From Cellulomonas fimi (GTDB lineage Bacteria; Actinomycetota; Actinomycetes; Actinomycetales; Cellulomonadaceae): a stretch of DNA of 64,000 nt. Shown here piece by piece: positions 29,178 to 37,263 of the stretch (the stretch's first letter is position 1; the number at the start of each line of letters is the position of its first letter). The stretch is taken from assembly GCF_028583725.1 (NCBI RefSeq), contig NZ_CP110680.1, positions 3,968,001-4,032,000 on the forward strand, in the 5' to 3' direction. Under the pieces are notes generated by a model. It saw only the letters and a list, made by a program, of their open reading frames with translations. It was not told the origin of the DNA and did no database searches. Position numbers and translations under genes: made by a program.

Positions 29178-29486
29178 ATGAGCTCGTCCCAGCCCGACGC
29201 CCAGGTCGACACGGAGCTGAGCGACGCGATCGTCGCGTACGTCGGCACCATCCACGACCGCCCCGACGCCCTCGCTGCGCACGCGGGACGACGGTCACCG
29301 GAGGAGCTGCGCGCGGAGATCCAGTCGCTCATGAGCGAGCTGTGGGGCGTGCCGGTCGACGCGCGGGGCATCACGGTCTGGGAGGAGTGCCGGCTCGTGC
29401 ACGACGTCTTCGCGCCGCGCCACCCCGAGCTCTCGAAGCAGGCGGTGGACGCCATGCTGATGCGCTACGCGTGGGCGAACCGCTGA
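29178..29486 (+). CDS. hypothetical small protein
   Basis: A 102-residue, mostly helical acidic protein (LRAEIQSLMSELWGVPVD; VWEECRLVHDVFAPRHPELSKQAVDAMLMRYAW). No family recognised. ATG at 29178, 60 bp after the HEAT-repeat gene on the same strand. A terminator hairpin follows. Confidence 0.65.
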   Translation: MSSSQPDAQVDTELSDAIVAYVGTIHDRPDALAAHAGRRSPEELRAEIQSLMSELWGVPVDARGITVWEECRLVHDVFAPRHPELSKQAVDAMLMRYAWANR

Positions 29487-29543
29487 CGGCCCGCGTGACC
29501 ACGGGCGCCCCCCGCCCCCGGTAGGTCGACGCCACCAGGACGA

Positions 29544-29580
29544 ACACCTGGGCGAGACGGTGAACGTCCCGCCCAGGTGT
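29544..29580. terminator. stem-loop between converging genes
   Basis: ACACCTGGGCG (29544-29554) pairs perfectly with 29570-29580 around a 15-base loop. It serves the small gene ending at 29486 and, from the other side, the GH30 gene ending at 29612. Confidence 0.75.
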
Positions 29581-29611
29581 CACGCCGCTGGTCGGTCGCG
29601 GCGCTCCCGGC

Positions 29612-31348
29612 TCAGAGCGTGAGGACGACGGTCGAGATGCTCCGGGCGGGGACGTCGACCGTCACCTGGCTGCCGTTGACGCTCGTGGTCCGGGCGGCAC
29701 GGCTGGAGTACTGCGACGTCAGGGTGTGGAGTGCGGACCTGACGTCCTGCGGCGCCTGGACGACGGCGCCGTTCACCGCGCTGGTCGAGCGGTTGAGGAT
29801 GACGAGGGTGATCTTGCCGTCGCCCTGGTACGCCGTGACGTCGAGCGGCGACGCCTTCGAGCTCTCGGTCACGCCGATGCGCTGGTAGCCCGGACGCACG
29901 TACTTGGAGTACTGCGAGAACGCCCAGCCGCGCTTGAGGACCGCGCCGCCCGTCGTCCCGTACGCCGACTCCCCGTCACCGATGAAGGAGTAGTACCGCC
30001 GTCCGTACCACCAGACGTACGCGCTCCAGCTCGCCTCCATCGTGCGGTTGACCGACGGCATGATCACGTCGAGCGTCTCGTTCCAGGCGGCGAGGTTCGA
30101 CGGGTCTCCCCAGATGTTCGACCCGTTGCCGTCGGCCTGGTGGTAGTTCCACTCGGTCATCCACTGGTTCTTGCCGTACTGCGCGGCGAGCGGGTAGCGC
30201 GAGAGGTTCGGCCCGTTCTCCTGGCCGTAGATGTGGCCGCCGATGTAGCCGATGGTGTTGCGGGCGGTCGCGTCGTTGAGCGTGGGGTCGGTGTAGGCCC
30301 GGTTCGAGCCGAGCGACTCGGCGACCATGAGCTTCGTGCCCGTGATCTTCGCGCCGTGGTCGCGCACGAAGTTGCGGAGCGTGTCGCCCGTCCACGCCAT
30401 CGAGTCGTAGTCGGGGTGCCAGTCGGGCTCGTTCTGGACCGACGTGACGTCGATCGTCACGCCCTGGCTCTTCATGTACTGCACGTAGCTGTTGAGGTGG
30501 TTGGCGTAGTCGCCGTAGCGCGAGGTCAGCAGGGTGCCGCCGTTGATGCGGCTGTTGTTCGACTTCCACGCGGCGGGCGCGGTCCAGGGCGAGGCGAGGA
30601 TCTTGACGTCCGAGCCGTACGCCTTCGCGGTCTTCAGCGCGCTGACCTGCGCTCCCCACTCGCTCGACACGGGCGAGATCCCGGTCCGGACGATCGACAG
30701 GCCGAGCTGGTTGTCACCCATCCCGACGAGCGTCTGCGTGTCGGCGGTCGACCACGCACCGCCCCAGATCGACACGGCGGCACCGAAGCCGTCGATCGTC
30801 TGGTACCTGGTGCCCGGGTTCACGGTGAGGTCGGCGGGCGCGCTCGTCGGGTTCGGCGTCGGCGTCCGGGTCGCGGAGGGCGTCGGGGTGGGGGTGACGG
30901 TGGGGGTCGGCGTCGGGGTGCCGGTGGCCGATCCCGTGCAGGTGGTCCCGTTGAGCGCGAAGGACGTGGGCGCCGGGTTGGAGCCGCCGTGGCTGCCGTT
31001 GAAGCCGAGCTCCGTCGACGCCCCCGTGCCGAGCGAGCCGTTGTACGACGCGTTCCGCGCGGACACGGCCGCGCCGCTCTGGGTGACCGTGGCGCTCCAC
31101 GCCTGGGTCACGGTCTGGCCCGCGGGGAAGGTCCAGGTGAGGACCCAGCTGCTGACCGCGTCACCGAGGTTGGTGATCTTGACGCCGGCCGTGAACCCGC
31201 CGCTCCACTGCGAGGAGACGACGTAGTCCACCCGGCAGCCGGTGGCGGCGGACGCGACGGGCGCCTGGGCGACCACCGTCCCCGTGAGCAGCGTCGCCGC
31301 CGCCAGAGCCACCGTCCAGGGCCGGCGCCATCGTGGGGTTCTGTGCAT
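29612..31348 (-). CDS. secreted GH30 xylanase-type hydrolase with N-terminal CBM2
   Basis: A 578-residue exoenzyme. Signal peptide of about 35 residues ending in APVASA, family 2 cellulose-binding module (about 36-140, CRVDYVVSSQWSGGF to LNGTTC), Thr-Pro linker, then a GH30 catalytic domain with the acid/base Glu in VTSVQNEPDW and the nucleophile Glu in WMTEWNYHQ, and a C-terminal beta domain. The pattern is closest to glucuronoxylanases (GH30 subfamily 8), although glucuronate contacts cannot be confirmed by eye. It is divergent from the GDSL esterase, and the 253-bp gap between them holds two putative operators. Confidence 0.9.
   Translation of the reverse strand: MHRTPRWRRPWTVALAAATLLTGTVVAQAPVASAATGCRVDYVVSSQWSGGFTAGVKITNLGDAVSSWVLTWTFPAGQTVTQAWSATVTQSGAAVSARNASYNGSLGTGASTELGFNGSHGGSNPAPTSFALNGTTCTGSATGTPTPTPTVTPTPTPSATRTPTPNPTSAPADLTVNPGTRYQTIDGFGAAVSIWGGAWSTADTQTLVGMGDNQLGLSIVRTGISPVSSEWGAQVSALKTAKAYGSDVKILASPWTAPAAWKSNNSRINGGTLLTSRYGDYANHLNSYVQYMKSQGVTIDVTSVQNEPDWHPDYDSMAWTGDTLRNFVRDHGAKITGTKLMVAESLGSNRAYTDPTLNDATARNTIGYIGGHIYGQENGPNLSRYPLAAQYGKNQWMTEWNYHQADGNGSNIWGDPSNLAAWNETLDVIMPSVNRTMEASWSAYVWWYGRRYYSFIGDGESAYGTTGGAVLKRGWAFSQYSKYVRPGYQRIGVTESSKASPLDVTAYQGDGKITLVILNRSTSAVNGAVVQAPQDVRSALHTLTSQYSSRAARTTSVNGSQVTVDVPARSISTVVLTL
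30838..30936 (-). repeat. Thr-Pro linker repeat in GH30
   Basis: Imperfect [12 protein letters not shown] codons joining CBM2 to the catalytic domain. The same kind of linker occurs in the GH5 and CE1 genes. Confidence 0.85.
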
Positions 31349-31480
31349 GATCCGTCCGATCGTCGTGGGTCGTCGACGTGCGTCCGACGGACCCCGCTGG
31401 CAGCCGGCGGACGGGGACCTGGACGCACCGGTCGGCGTGACTATGTCGGGCGGAATCGGACCTGTCCAGCGGCCCCATCC

Positions 31481-31493
31481 CTAATCGTTTGGG
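31481..31493. promoter_or_regulatory. shared CAZyme promoter motif, copy D
   Basis: CTAATCGTTTGGG, agreeing at nine of 13 positions with TGAACCGTTTCGG. It lies 133 bp before GH30 and 109 bp before the GDSL esterase, so it could act in either direction. Confidence 0.35.
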
Positions 31494-31541
31494 CCGATCG
31501 CAGGCCCCTCGCGCCCCGTGCCAGAGTGGGCCGGTTCGGCC

Positions 31542-31557
31542 ATGTGAGCGTTCACAT
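31542..31557. promoter_or_regulatory. lac-operator-like palindrome before the GDSL esterase
   Basis: ATGTGAGCGTTCACAT, palindromic except for one central base pair, 45 bp before the start at 31602. It differs by one base from the perfect copy at 37172-37187 upstream of the alpha-galactosidase. Probable LacI-family operator. Confidence 0.65.
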
Positions 31558-31601
31558 CCGGACCCTCACCCCAGCGCGGCCATCTCCAGGAGGCAGACGA
31601 C

Positions 31602-32777
31602 ATGCTCCGAATCGCCCGACGGCTGCTGCTCGCCGTCACGCTCTGCCTCGCGCTGGCCGGCGGTGTCGTGACGCAGTCGGCGCCCGCCTCCGCCGAGAGC
31701 AACGGGGGCACCCGCGTGATGCCGCTGGGCGACTCGATCACGGACGGCGTCGGCATGACCGGAGGCGGCGGCTACCGCGTCGGGCTGTGGCAGCGCCTCG
31801 CGCAGAACGGGTACACCACGGACTTCGTGGGATCGGGCTACAACGGGCCGGCCGGCCTCGGGGACCACGACCACGAGGGGCACTCCGGCTGGCGGATCGA
31901 CCAGATCGACGCCAACGTCGTCGGCTGGCTGCGCACCTACCAGCCGCGCACCGTGCTGCTGCACATCGGCACCAACGACATCAGCCAGAACCGCGACCTG
32001 GCGAACGCCCCGGCCCGCCTCGCGGCCCTCGTCGACAGGATCACGAGCACGTCGCCGCAGACCGACGTCTTCGTCGCCACCCTGATCCCCGTGTCGTACG
32101 CCGACGCCAAGGTCCGGGCGTACAACGCCGCGATCCCCGGCATCGTGTCGAGCAGGGCCGCGAGCGGGAAGCGCGTGCACCTCGTCGACATGTACAACGC
32201 AGTGAACCTCGCCGACCTCCCCGACGGCGTGCACCCCAGCGCGGCCGGCTACGACAAGATGGCGGCCGTCTGGTTCGCCGCGCTGCGTTCCGTGCCGGGC
32301 AGCATCGGCAACCCGGCCGGGAACCCCCAGAACCCCTCCGGTCCGGTGGACACCGCGGCCTGGTACTCGCTCGTCAACCGCAACAGCGGCAAGGCCATCG
32401 ACGTGTACAACCTGTCCACCGCGGACGGTGCACGCATCACCCAGTGGTCCCGCAACGGCGGCGCCCAGCAGCAGTGGCAGTTCGTCAGCACCGGCAACGG
32501 CTTCTACCAGCTGAGGTCGCGGCTGTCCGGCAAGGTCCTCGACGTCGCCGCGAGGTCGACCGCCGACGGGGCGGCGATCCAGCAGTGGAGCGCCAACGGC
32601 GGCACCAACCAGCAGTTCAGCATCCAGACGATCGACGGGTACGTCCAGCTCATCGCCCGCAACAGCGGCAAGGCGGTCGAGGTGCAGGGCGCCTCCACGA
32701 CCGACGGCGGCAACGTCGTCCAGTACGCCGACTGGAACGGCACCAACCAGCAGTGGCAGCTGGTCCGCGTGGGCTGA
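31602..32777 (+). CDS. secreted GDSL/CE3-type esterase with ricin-type lectin domain
   Basis: A 391-residue exoenzyme. Signal peptide about 1-31 (ending APASA), SGNH catalytic domain with RVMPLGDSITDG (Ser), LLHIGTNDISQN (Asn) and DLPDGVHPSAAGY (Asp/His), then a ricin B-type (CBM13-like) domain with three QW-containing repeats (GGAQQQWQF, GGTNQQFSI, NGTNQQWQL). CE3 members deacetylate xylan, which fits the divergent GH30 xylanase. ATG at 31602 follows AGGAGGC. Confidence 0.88.
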   Translation: MLRIARRLLLAVTLCLALAGGVVTQSAPASAESNGGTRVMPLGDSITDGVGMTGGGGYRVGLWQRLAQNGYTTDFVGSGYNGPAGLGDHDHEGHSGWRIDQIDANVVGWLRTYQPRTVLLHIGTNDISQNRDLANAPARLAALVDRITSTSPQTDVFVATLIPVSYADAKVRAYNAAIPGIVSSRAASGKRVHLVDMYNAVNLADLPDGVHPSAAGYDKMAAVWFAALRSVPGSIGNPAGNPQNPSGPVDTAAWYSLVNRNSGKAIDVYNLSTADGARITQWSRNGGAQQQWQFVSTGNGFYQLRSRLSGKVLDVAARSTADGAAIQQWSANGGTNQQFSIQTIDGYVQLIARNSGKAVEVQGASTTDGGNVVQYADWNGTNQQWQLVRVG

Positions 32778-32814
32778 GCCCGGCGACCCCGCTGCGCGCC
32801 GATACGTTCTCTGC

Positions 32815-33588
32815 GTGAGCGAGCCGTTCGGACAGGGAAGCTACGCGGTGCGTCTCGACTGGGGGCCGGTCGGCGCGGTGCGGTGCGGCGCCGACGTGAC
32901 CGTGGTCGTGGACGTCCTCAGCTTCTCGACGGCGGTCACCGTGGCCGTCGAACGTGGCACACGTGTCTACCCGAGTCGCTGGGGTGGCGAGCACGCCCGC
33001 GCCGTCGCGGCCGCGCACGGGGCCGCTCTGGCGGTGGGTCGCCTCGAGGCGACGAAGGACGGCGCCGTCGTCGCACCGTCCCTGTCGCCCGCCGCGCTCC
33101 TCGAGACCGCTCCCGTCGAGAGTCTCGTGCTCCCGTCGCCCAACGGGTCGACCATCGTCGTCGAGGCCGTGGGCACGGGGTCGACGGTGCTCGCCGGCTG
33201 CCTGCGCAACGCGCACGCGGTCGCGACTCGCCTGGCGCGGACGCTGGACGCCGGGCAGACCGTCGGCGTCGTCGCCGCCGGGGAACGGTGGGACCTCGAC
33301 CGCTCCCTGCGCCCCGCGCTCGAGGATCACCTCGGAGCCGGGGCGATCCTCGCGCACCTGGCGGCGATGGGGCACGGGGACGCCTTCAGCCCCGAGGCGA
33401 CCGTCGCGAGCGCGGTGTTCCGCGCGTCGGCCGGCTCGCTCGACCGGCTCCTGCACGACTGCGTCGGCGGCCGCGAGCTGACCGCGATGGGATTCGCGGC
33501 CGACGTGGCCGTCGCCGCCACCCTGGACGCCTCAGGCGTCGTCCCGGTGATCGTCGACGGCGCGTTCGTCGACGATCAGGAGCGCTGA
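32815..33588 (+). CDS. 2-phosphosulfolactate phosphatase family protein (ComB-like)
   Basis: A 257-residue ComB-like phosphatase with VVVDVLSFSTAV near residue 30 and LPSPNGSTIV around residue 105. ComB hydrolyses 2-phosphosulfolactate in coenzyme M and sulfolactate metabolism; actinobacterial homologues lack the rest of that pathway and their substrate is open. A TACGTT box (32803-32808) 6 bases before the GTG indicates a leaderless gene. Its end overlaps the convergent DUF6223-type gene by 13 bp. Confidence 0.82.
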   Translation: MSEPFGQGSYAVRLDWGPVGAVRCGADVTVVVDVLSFSTAVTVAVERGTRVYPSRWGGEHARAVAAAHGAALAVGRLEATKDGAVVAPSLSPAALLETAPVESLVLPSPNGSTIVVEAVGTGSTVLAGCLRNAHAVATRLARTLDAGQTVGVVAAGERWDLDRSLRPALEDHLGAGAILAHLAAMGHGDAFSPEATVASAVFRASAGSLDRLLHDCVGGRELTAMGFAADVAVAATLDASGVVPVIVDGAFVDDQER

Positions 33589-34013
33589 CGCCCCGCGATC
33601 GGCGTTCCCGGCTCCCTCTCTGCCCGGGCGGTCCGTCGCAGCAGCGGCGCGGCGAGCACGGCGGCCACCGCGCCGGTCGCCAGGCACACGACGCCGCCGA
33701 CGATCCCGGACCCGCTGCCCGGGCCGCCGTCGGCCAGCGCGACGATCGCGGCGCCGGTGAGCGCACCGGCCACGCCCAGACCGGCGCCGATGCCGGCGAC
33801 GAGCCGGGGCGACCGGGTCCCGCCTCCGGCACGTCGACGTCGGGCCAGCGCGACGAGCACGACGCCCGCGAGGCCGAGCCCGACGCCGACGAGCGACGTG
33901 AGGCGCCCACCGGTGAGCGCGTAGGCGCCGGCGGCGGGCACGGGCGGCCCGTTCGTGAGTGCGGGAACCACCACGAGGGTGTGGACGGTGGTCAGCAGGT
34001 GCGGGGCGGACAT
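33576..34013 (-). CDS. DUF6223-type small membrane protein
   Basis: A 145-residue membrane protein. The pattern GAYALTGGRLTSLVGVGLGLAGVVLVALA followed by two further hydrophobic spans matches what I recall of DUF6223. A basic RRRRAGGGTRSPR loop lies between spans 2 and 3. ATG at 34013 has a GGAAGGAGCC before it. Function unknown. Confidence 0.7.
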   Translation of the reverse strand: MSAPHLLTTVHTLVVVPALTNGPPVPAAGAYALTGGRLTSLVGVGLGLAGVVLVALARRRRAGGGTRSPRLVAGIGAGLGVAGALTGAAIVALADGGPGSGSGIVGGVVCLATGAVAAVLAAPLLRRTARAEREPGTPIAGRQRS

Positions 34014-34217
34014 GACGGGCTCCTTCCGATGGGCCGGGCAAGGCCTCCACGATCGCGGCCCGCCCACCTCCCGGTCGTCCTCCCGGCGGCGGCAGGTCAC
34101 GGTGCCGCGGTGCGCGCAGCCGGCTGCTCCCGGCGCTGTACGGACGGCTGCGCGTACCGCGACCGCGGTAGCCCTCGGTCGTCCCGGCGACGGACGTGCC
34201 GGCACCGGGCGCGTGGC

Positions 34218-34223
34218 TAGGCT
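34218..34223 (+). promoter_or_regulatory. -10 box, leaderless promoter
   Basis: TAGGCT, 6 bases before the GTG at 34230; it fixes the start of the histidine kinase gene. Confidence 0.55.
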
Positions 34224-34229
34224 GCGGCG

Positions 34230-35363
34230 GTGGACCGGGGCAGGTTCGGTGCGTGGGACTGGGTCGTCGCCGCCGCCGTGACGGGGGTGTCGCTCGTCGG
34301 CGCCGCGGTGGCCGCGCGCGAGCACCCCCCGCTCGCGCCGCTGGGCGTCACGCTGCTCGCGCTCGCCGGGATGTCGCTCGTCGCGCGGGGGCGGGCCCCG
34401 GTCGCGGTGCTGGTCGTCACGGCGTGCGGCACGCTCGGCTGTCTCGCGATCGGCGTCGGCGGTCCGGTGTCCCTCGCGTTCCTCGTCGCCGTCTGGTCCG
34501 CGGTCCGTGCGGGGAACCGCACGCTGACGGTCGTGGTCGCGGTGGCGATGCTGGTCGCCGTCCCGCTGGTCCTCCTCGTCGCGGCGCCGGAGCGGTCGGT
34601 GGAGGCGGCTCTCGCGCAGGGCCGGGACGTCCTCCCGCTGGCGTGGCTCGTCGCGGCGGGCGCGGCCGGAGAGGCGGTGCGGCAGGCCGAGCGTCGCGCG
34701 GACGAGGCCGAGCGCACGCGCGACGAGGCGGCCCGCCACCGCGCCGCGCAGGAGCGGCTGCACCTCGCGCGTGAGCTGCACGACTCGCTCACGCACCAGA
34801 TCTCGGTCATCCAGGTGCAGTCCGAGGTGGCCGTGCACCTCGCCCGCAAGCGCGGTGAGCAGGTGCCGGACGCGCTCCTGGCGATCCGCGACGCCGGGCG
34901 CGGGGCGTCCCGGGACCTGCGGGCGACGCTCCAGGCGCTGCGCGACGACGACCGGCACCCGCCGCCGGGGCTCGACGGCCTGGCGGAGCTCGTCGAGCGC
35001 GCCCGGGCGGCGGGCCTGCAGGCGAGCCTGAGCGTCGACGGGCCGAGGCACGACGTCCCCGGCACGGTGGAGCGGACGGCCTACCGGATCGTCCAGGAGG
35101 CGCTGACCAACGTCGTGCGGCACGCGTCCGCGCGTACCGCGTCCGTGCGCGTCGCGTACGCGCCGCAGTCTCTCGTGATCCAGGTCGACGACGACGGTGC
35201 AGCCCGGCCGGGAGCGCAGCCGGACGCCGGTGCGGGAGCGGGTGTCGGGCTGCTCGGCATGCGGGAGCGCGTCGCCGCTCTCGGTGGTCGGCTCGACGCG
35301 GCACCGCGCCGCGAGGGCGGGTTCACCGTCCGTGCCGAGCTCCCGACGGACGTGCCCGCGTGA
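34230..35363 (+). CDS. NarL-type sensor histidine kinase
   Basis: A 377-residue kinase. About four membrane spans occupy the first 150 residues with little extracellular loop; a coiled coil leads to HisKA_3 with the phospho-His in LARELHDSLTHQIS, and the ATPase domain follows (RIVQEALTNVVRHA; GVGLLGMRERVAALGG). Pairs with the overlapping regulator (GTGA). Similar intramembrane-sensing kinases respond to envelope stress; the signal here is unknown. Confidence 0.92.
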   Translation: MDRGRFGAWDWVVAAAVTGVSLVGAAVAAREHPPLAPLGVTLLALAGMSLVARGRAPVAVLVVTACGTLGCLAIGVGGPVSLAFLVAVWSAVRAGNRTLTVVVAVAMLVAVPLVLLVAAPERSVEAALAQGRDVLPLAWLVAAGAAGEAVRQAERRADEAERTRDEAARHRAAQERLHLARELHDSLTHQISVIQVQSEVAVHLARKRGEQVPDALLAIRDAGRGASRDLRATLQALRDDDRHPPPGLDGLAELVERARAAGLQASLSVDGPRHDVPGTVERTAYRIVQEALTNVVRHASARTASVRVAYAPQSLVIQVDDDGAARPGAQPDAGAGAGVGLLGMRERVAALGGRLDAAPRREGGFTVRAELPTDVPA

Positions 35364-36046
35364 TCCGGGTGCTGCTGGTCGACGACCAGCCGCTCATCCG
35401 CAGCGGGTTCCGCGCCCTGCTGGACGCCGAGGACGACATCCGGGTGGTGGCCGAGGCGGGCGACGGGGACGAGGCGGTCGCGCTGGCGCGCGAGCACCTG
35501 CCCGACGTCGCGCTCGTCGACGTCCAGATGCCCGTCCTCGACGGCATCGAGGCGACGCGCCGGATCGCCGCCGACCCCGCGCTCTCCGGGGTGCACGTCG
35601 TGATGCTGACGAACTACGGGTTGGACGAGTACGTCGTCGCGGCGCTGCGGGCCGGTGCGGCGGGCTTCCTCGTCAAGGACGTCCTCCCGGAGGACTTCCT
35701 GCACGCCGTCCGTGTCGCGGCCCGTGGTGACGCCCTGCTCGCGCCGTCCCTCACGCGGCGCCTGATCGCCGCGTACGTCACGCGGCCGGACGTCCGGACG
35801 CAGCTCGACGGCCTGACGCAGCGGGAACGTGAGGTGGTCGCGCTGGTCGCGCACGGTCTGTCGAACGACGAGATCGCCGACCGGCTGGTGATCAGCCCGC
35901 TGACGGCGAAGACGCACGTCAACCGCGCGATGACGAAGCTGCACGCCCGCGACCGCGCCCAGCTCGTCGTCGTCGCCTACGAGTCCGGGCTCGTGGTGGC
36001 GCGGGGAGACGACGGCACACGCGGGCGCGGGTGCGTCAGCCGATGA
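35360..36046 (+). CDS. NarL/LuxR family response regulator
   Basis: A 228-residue regulator. Receiver with VDDQP, phospho-Asp in VALVDVQMPVLDG, LTNYGLDEYV and LVKDVLPED; LuxR HTH LTQREREVVALVAHGLSNDEIADRLVISPLTAKTHVNRAMTKL. Partner of the preceding kinase. The end overlaps the convergent membrane gene by 11 bp. Confidence 0.93.
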   Translation: MIRVLLVDDQPLIRSGFRALLDAEDDIRVVAEAGDGDEAVALAREHLPDVALVDVQMPVLDGIEATRRIAADPALSGVHVVMLTNYGLDEYVVAALRAGAAGFLVKDVLPEDFLHAVRVAARGDALLAPSLTRRLIAAYVTRPDVRTQLDGLTQREREVVALVAHGLSNDEIADRLVISPLTAKTHVNRAMTKLHARDRAQLVVVAYESGLVVARGDDGTRGRGCVSR

Positions 36047-36590
36047 GCAGACCGAGCCCGGCGAGGAACCCGATCCCCGCGAGGACGGACAGGAGCGCCC
36101 AGCGGCGCGCGTGCGGGACCTGACGGCCGAACGCCGCCGCCGCGAGGACGAAGAGCACGCCGGGGACGCCCCAGATGAGCCACGTGGCGCCGAAGTTGAA
36201 CCAGCCCTGAGCGCTCATGTCGCTGATGCCCTTGTCGACCGGTTCCCTCAGCCCGGCGAGGATGACCAGCTTCACCACGGTCTCGGCGAGCGGGTAGGCC
36301 AGCTGGACGGCGCCTGCCCCCCACAGCCCGCCGAGCACGACCCAGCCGGGCAGCCGCCTCCCCCAGGGCTGGATGGACGCGAGCGCCACGGCGACCGTCA
36401 CGAGGCGCAGTCCGATCGCGAGGACGACGACCTCCTGGTCCGCCGTGCTGCCTCCGCGCAGCCGGGACCAGACGAGCGCCCCGCCGGCGACAAGGCAGAA
36501 CGTGCCGACCCAGGCGGCGGCGAGCGCAGCGGGCCAGCGTGGCGGTGGACCGTCGGCGGTGACGACCGGTCGTGGGGCTCGCGATGTCAT
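36036..36590 (-). CDS. hypothetical membrane protein, four to five spans
   Basis: A 184-residue integral membrane protein with hydrophobic stretches at about 24-42, 60-80, 88-108, 128-150 and 162-182 separated by short loops. No family recognised. ATG at 36590 has a G-rich (GGGGG) ribosome site; an upstream ATG at about 36626 is less likely. Confidence 0.7.
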   Translation of the reverse strand: MTSRAPRPVVTADGPPPRWPAALAAAWVGTFCLVAGGALVWSRLRGGSTADQEVVVLAIGLRLVTVAVALASIQPWGRRLPGWVVLGGLWGAGAVQLAYPLAETVVKLVILAGLREPVDKGISDMSAQGWFNFGATWLIWGVPGVLFVLAAAAFGRQVPHARRWALLSVLAGIGFLAGLGLLIG

Positions 36591-36756
36591 CCCCCGACGG
36601 TGCCCGTGCAGGCTAGCGCGGCGCATCGGGTATCACCCCGGCCGGCGCCCTGACGCGCACGGACCGGACCCTGACGCGCGGACCGTCGTCGGTCGGCCGC
36701 TCGCTCGCGGACGTCTTCCCGGTGCGGTCGCGGCGGCACGTGGCCGGTCCGCGCGA

Positions 36757-37020
36757 TCAGTCGTCTGCCGGCACGAGACCCGCGACGAAGTTCCCGAACC
36801 CGTTGACCCCGTAGCGGGTGCCGTCGCCGTACCGGACCGGCAGGAAGGCCGCGACGTCGACCACGACCGCGTCGTCCACCACCCAGCACGTCGCCCGCGG
36901 CGTGCCGCCGTTCCAGCGCAGGTAGTGCTCCCGCACGTCGCGCGGGAGCGTGAGGCCGAGCGAGTCCTCGACGGCGTCGAGATCGGCGGCCGTCAGTGCC
37001 GGAGCGCAGTGATCGAGCAC
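36757..37020 (-). CDS. short SMI1/KNR4 (SUKH) family protein
   Basis: An 87-residue protein with the SUKH start AADLDAVEDSLGLTLPRDVREHYLRWNGG. Usual members are 120-160 residues, so this is a short or C-terminally cut version. SUKH proteins often give immunity to nuclease toxins; no toxin gene is adjacent. GTG at 37020 follows a perfect AGGAGGAG. Confidence 0.72.
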   Translation of the reverse strand: MLDHCAPALTAADLDAVEDSLGLTLPRDVREHYLRWNGGTPRATCWVVDDAVVVDVAAFLPVRYGDGTRYGVNGFGNFVAGLVPADD

Positions 37021-37104
37021 GACTCCTCCTCCGGTGACGGCTGCGCCGGTACCGAGCCGGCCGGCCCGGTTCGACCTGCGGTCCAGTGACCTGCGTCCGC
37101 CGGT

Positions 37105-37117
37105 TGAACCGTTTTGG
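37105..37117 (+). promoter_or_regulatory. shared CAZyme promoter motif, copy A
   Basis: TGAACCGTTTTGG, 146 bp before the alpha-galactosidase start. Compare 59286-59298 and 46742-46754. Confidence 0.45.
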
Positions 37118-37171
37118 AACACCGCGAACAGGTTCCGGACCCACCGACCGCTGGCACGATGGCGACGATCG

Positions 37172-37187
37172 ATGTGAGCGCTCACAT
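37172..37187. promoter_or_regulatory. perfect lac-operator-like palindrome
   Basis: ATGTGAGCGCTCACAT, a perfect 16-bp palindrome 76 bp before the alpha-galactosidase start. Its core is identical to the ideal symmetric lac operator. Probably bound by a LacI-family regulator that is not encoded here. Confidence 0.78.
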
Positions 37188-37263
37188 GGCACGGCGACCG
37201 GCAGCCGAACCCGGTGGGATGCCGTCGACCACCACCACGACCACCGCACAAGGGAGTGCTCTC

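Noticed and set aside
37114..37263. Upstream in-frame starts for the GH27 gene
   Set aside because: They would place the perfect palindrome inside the gene and spoil the signal peptide; GTG at 37264 has the ribosome site.
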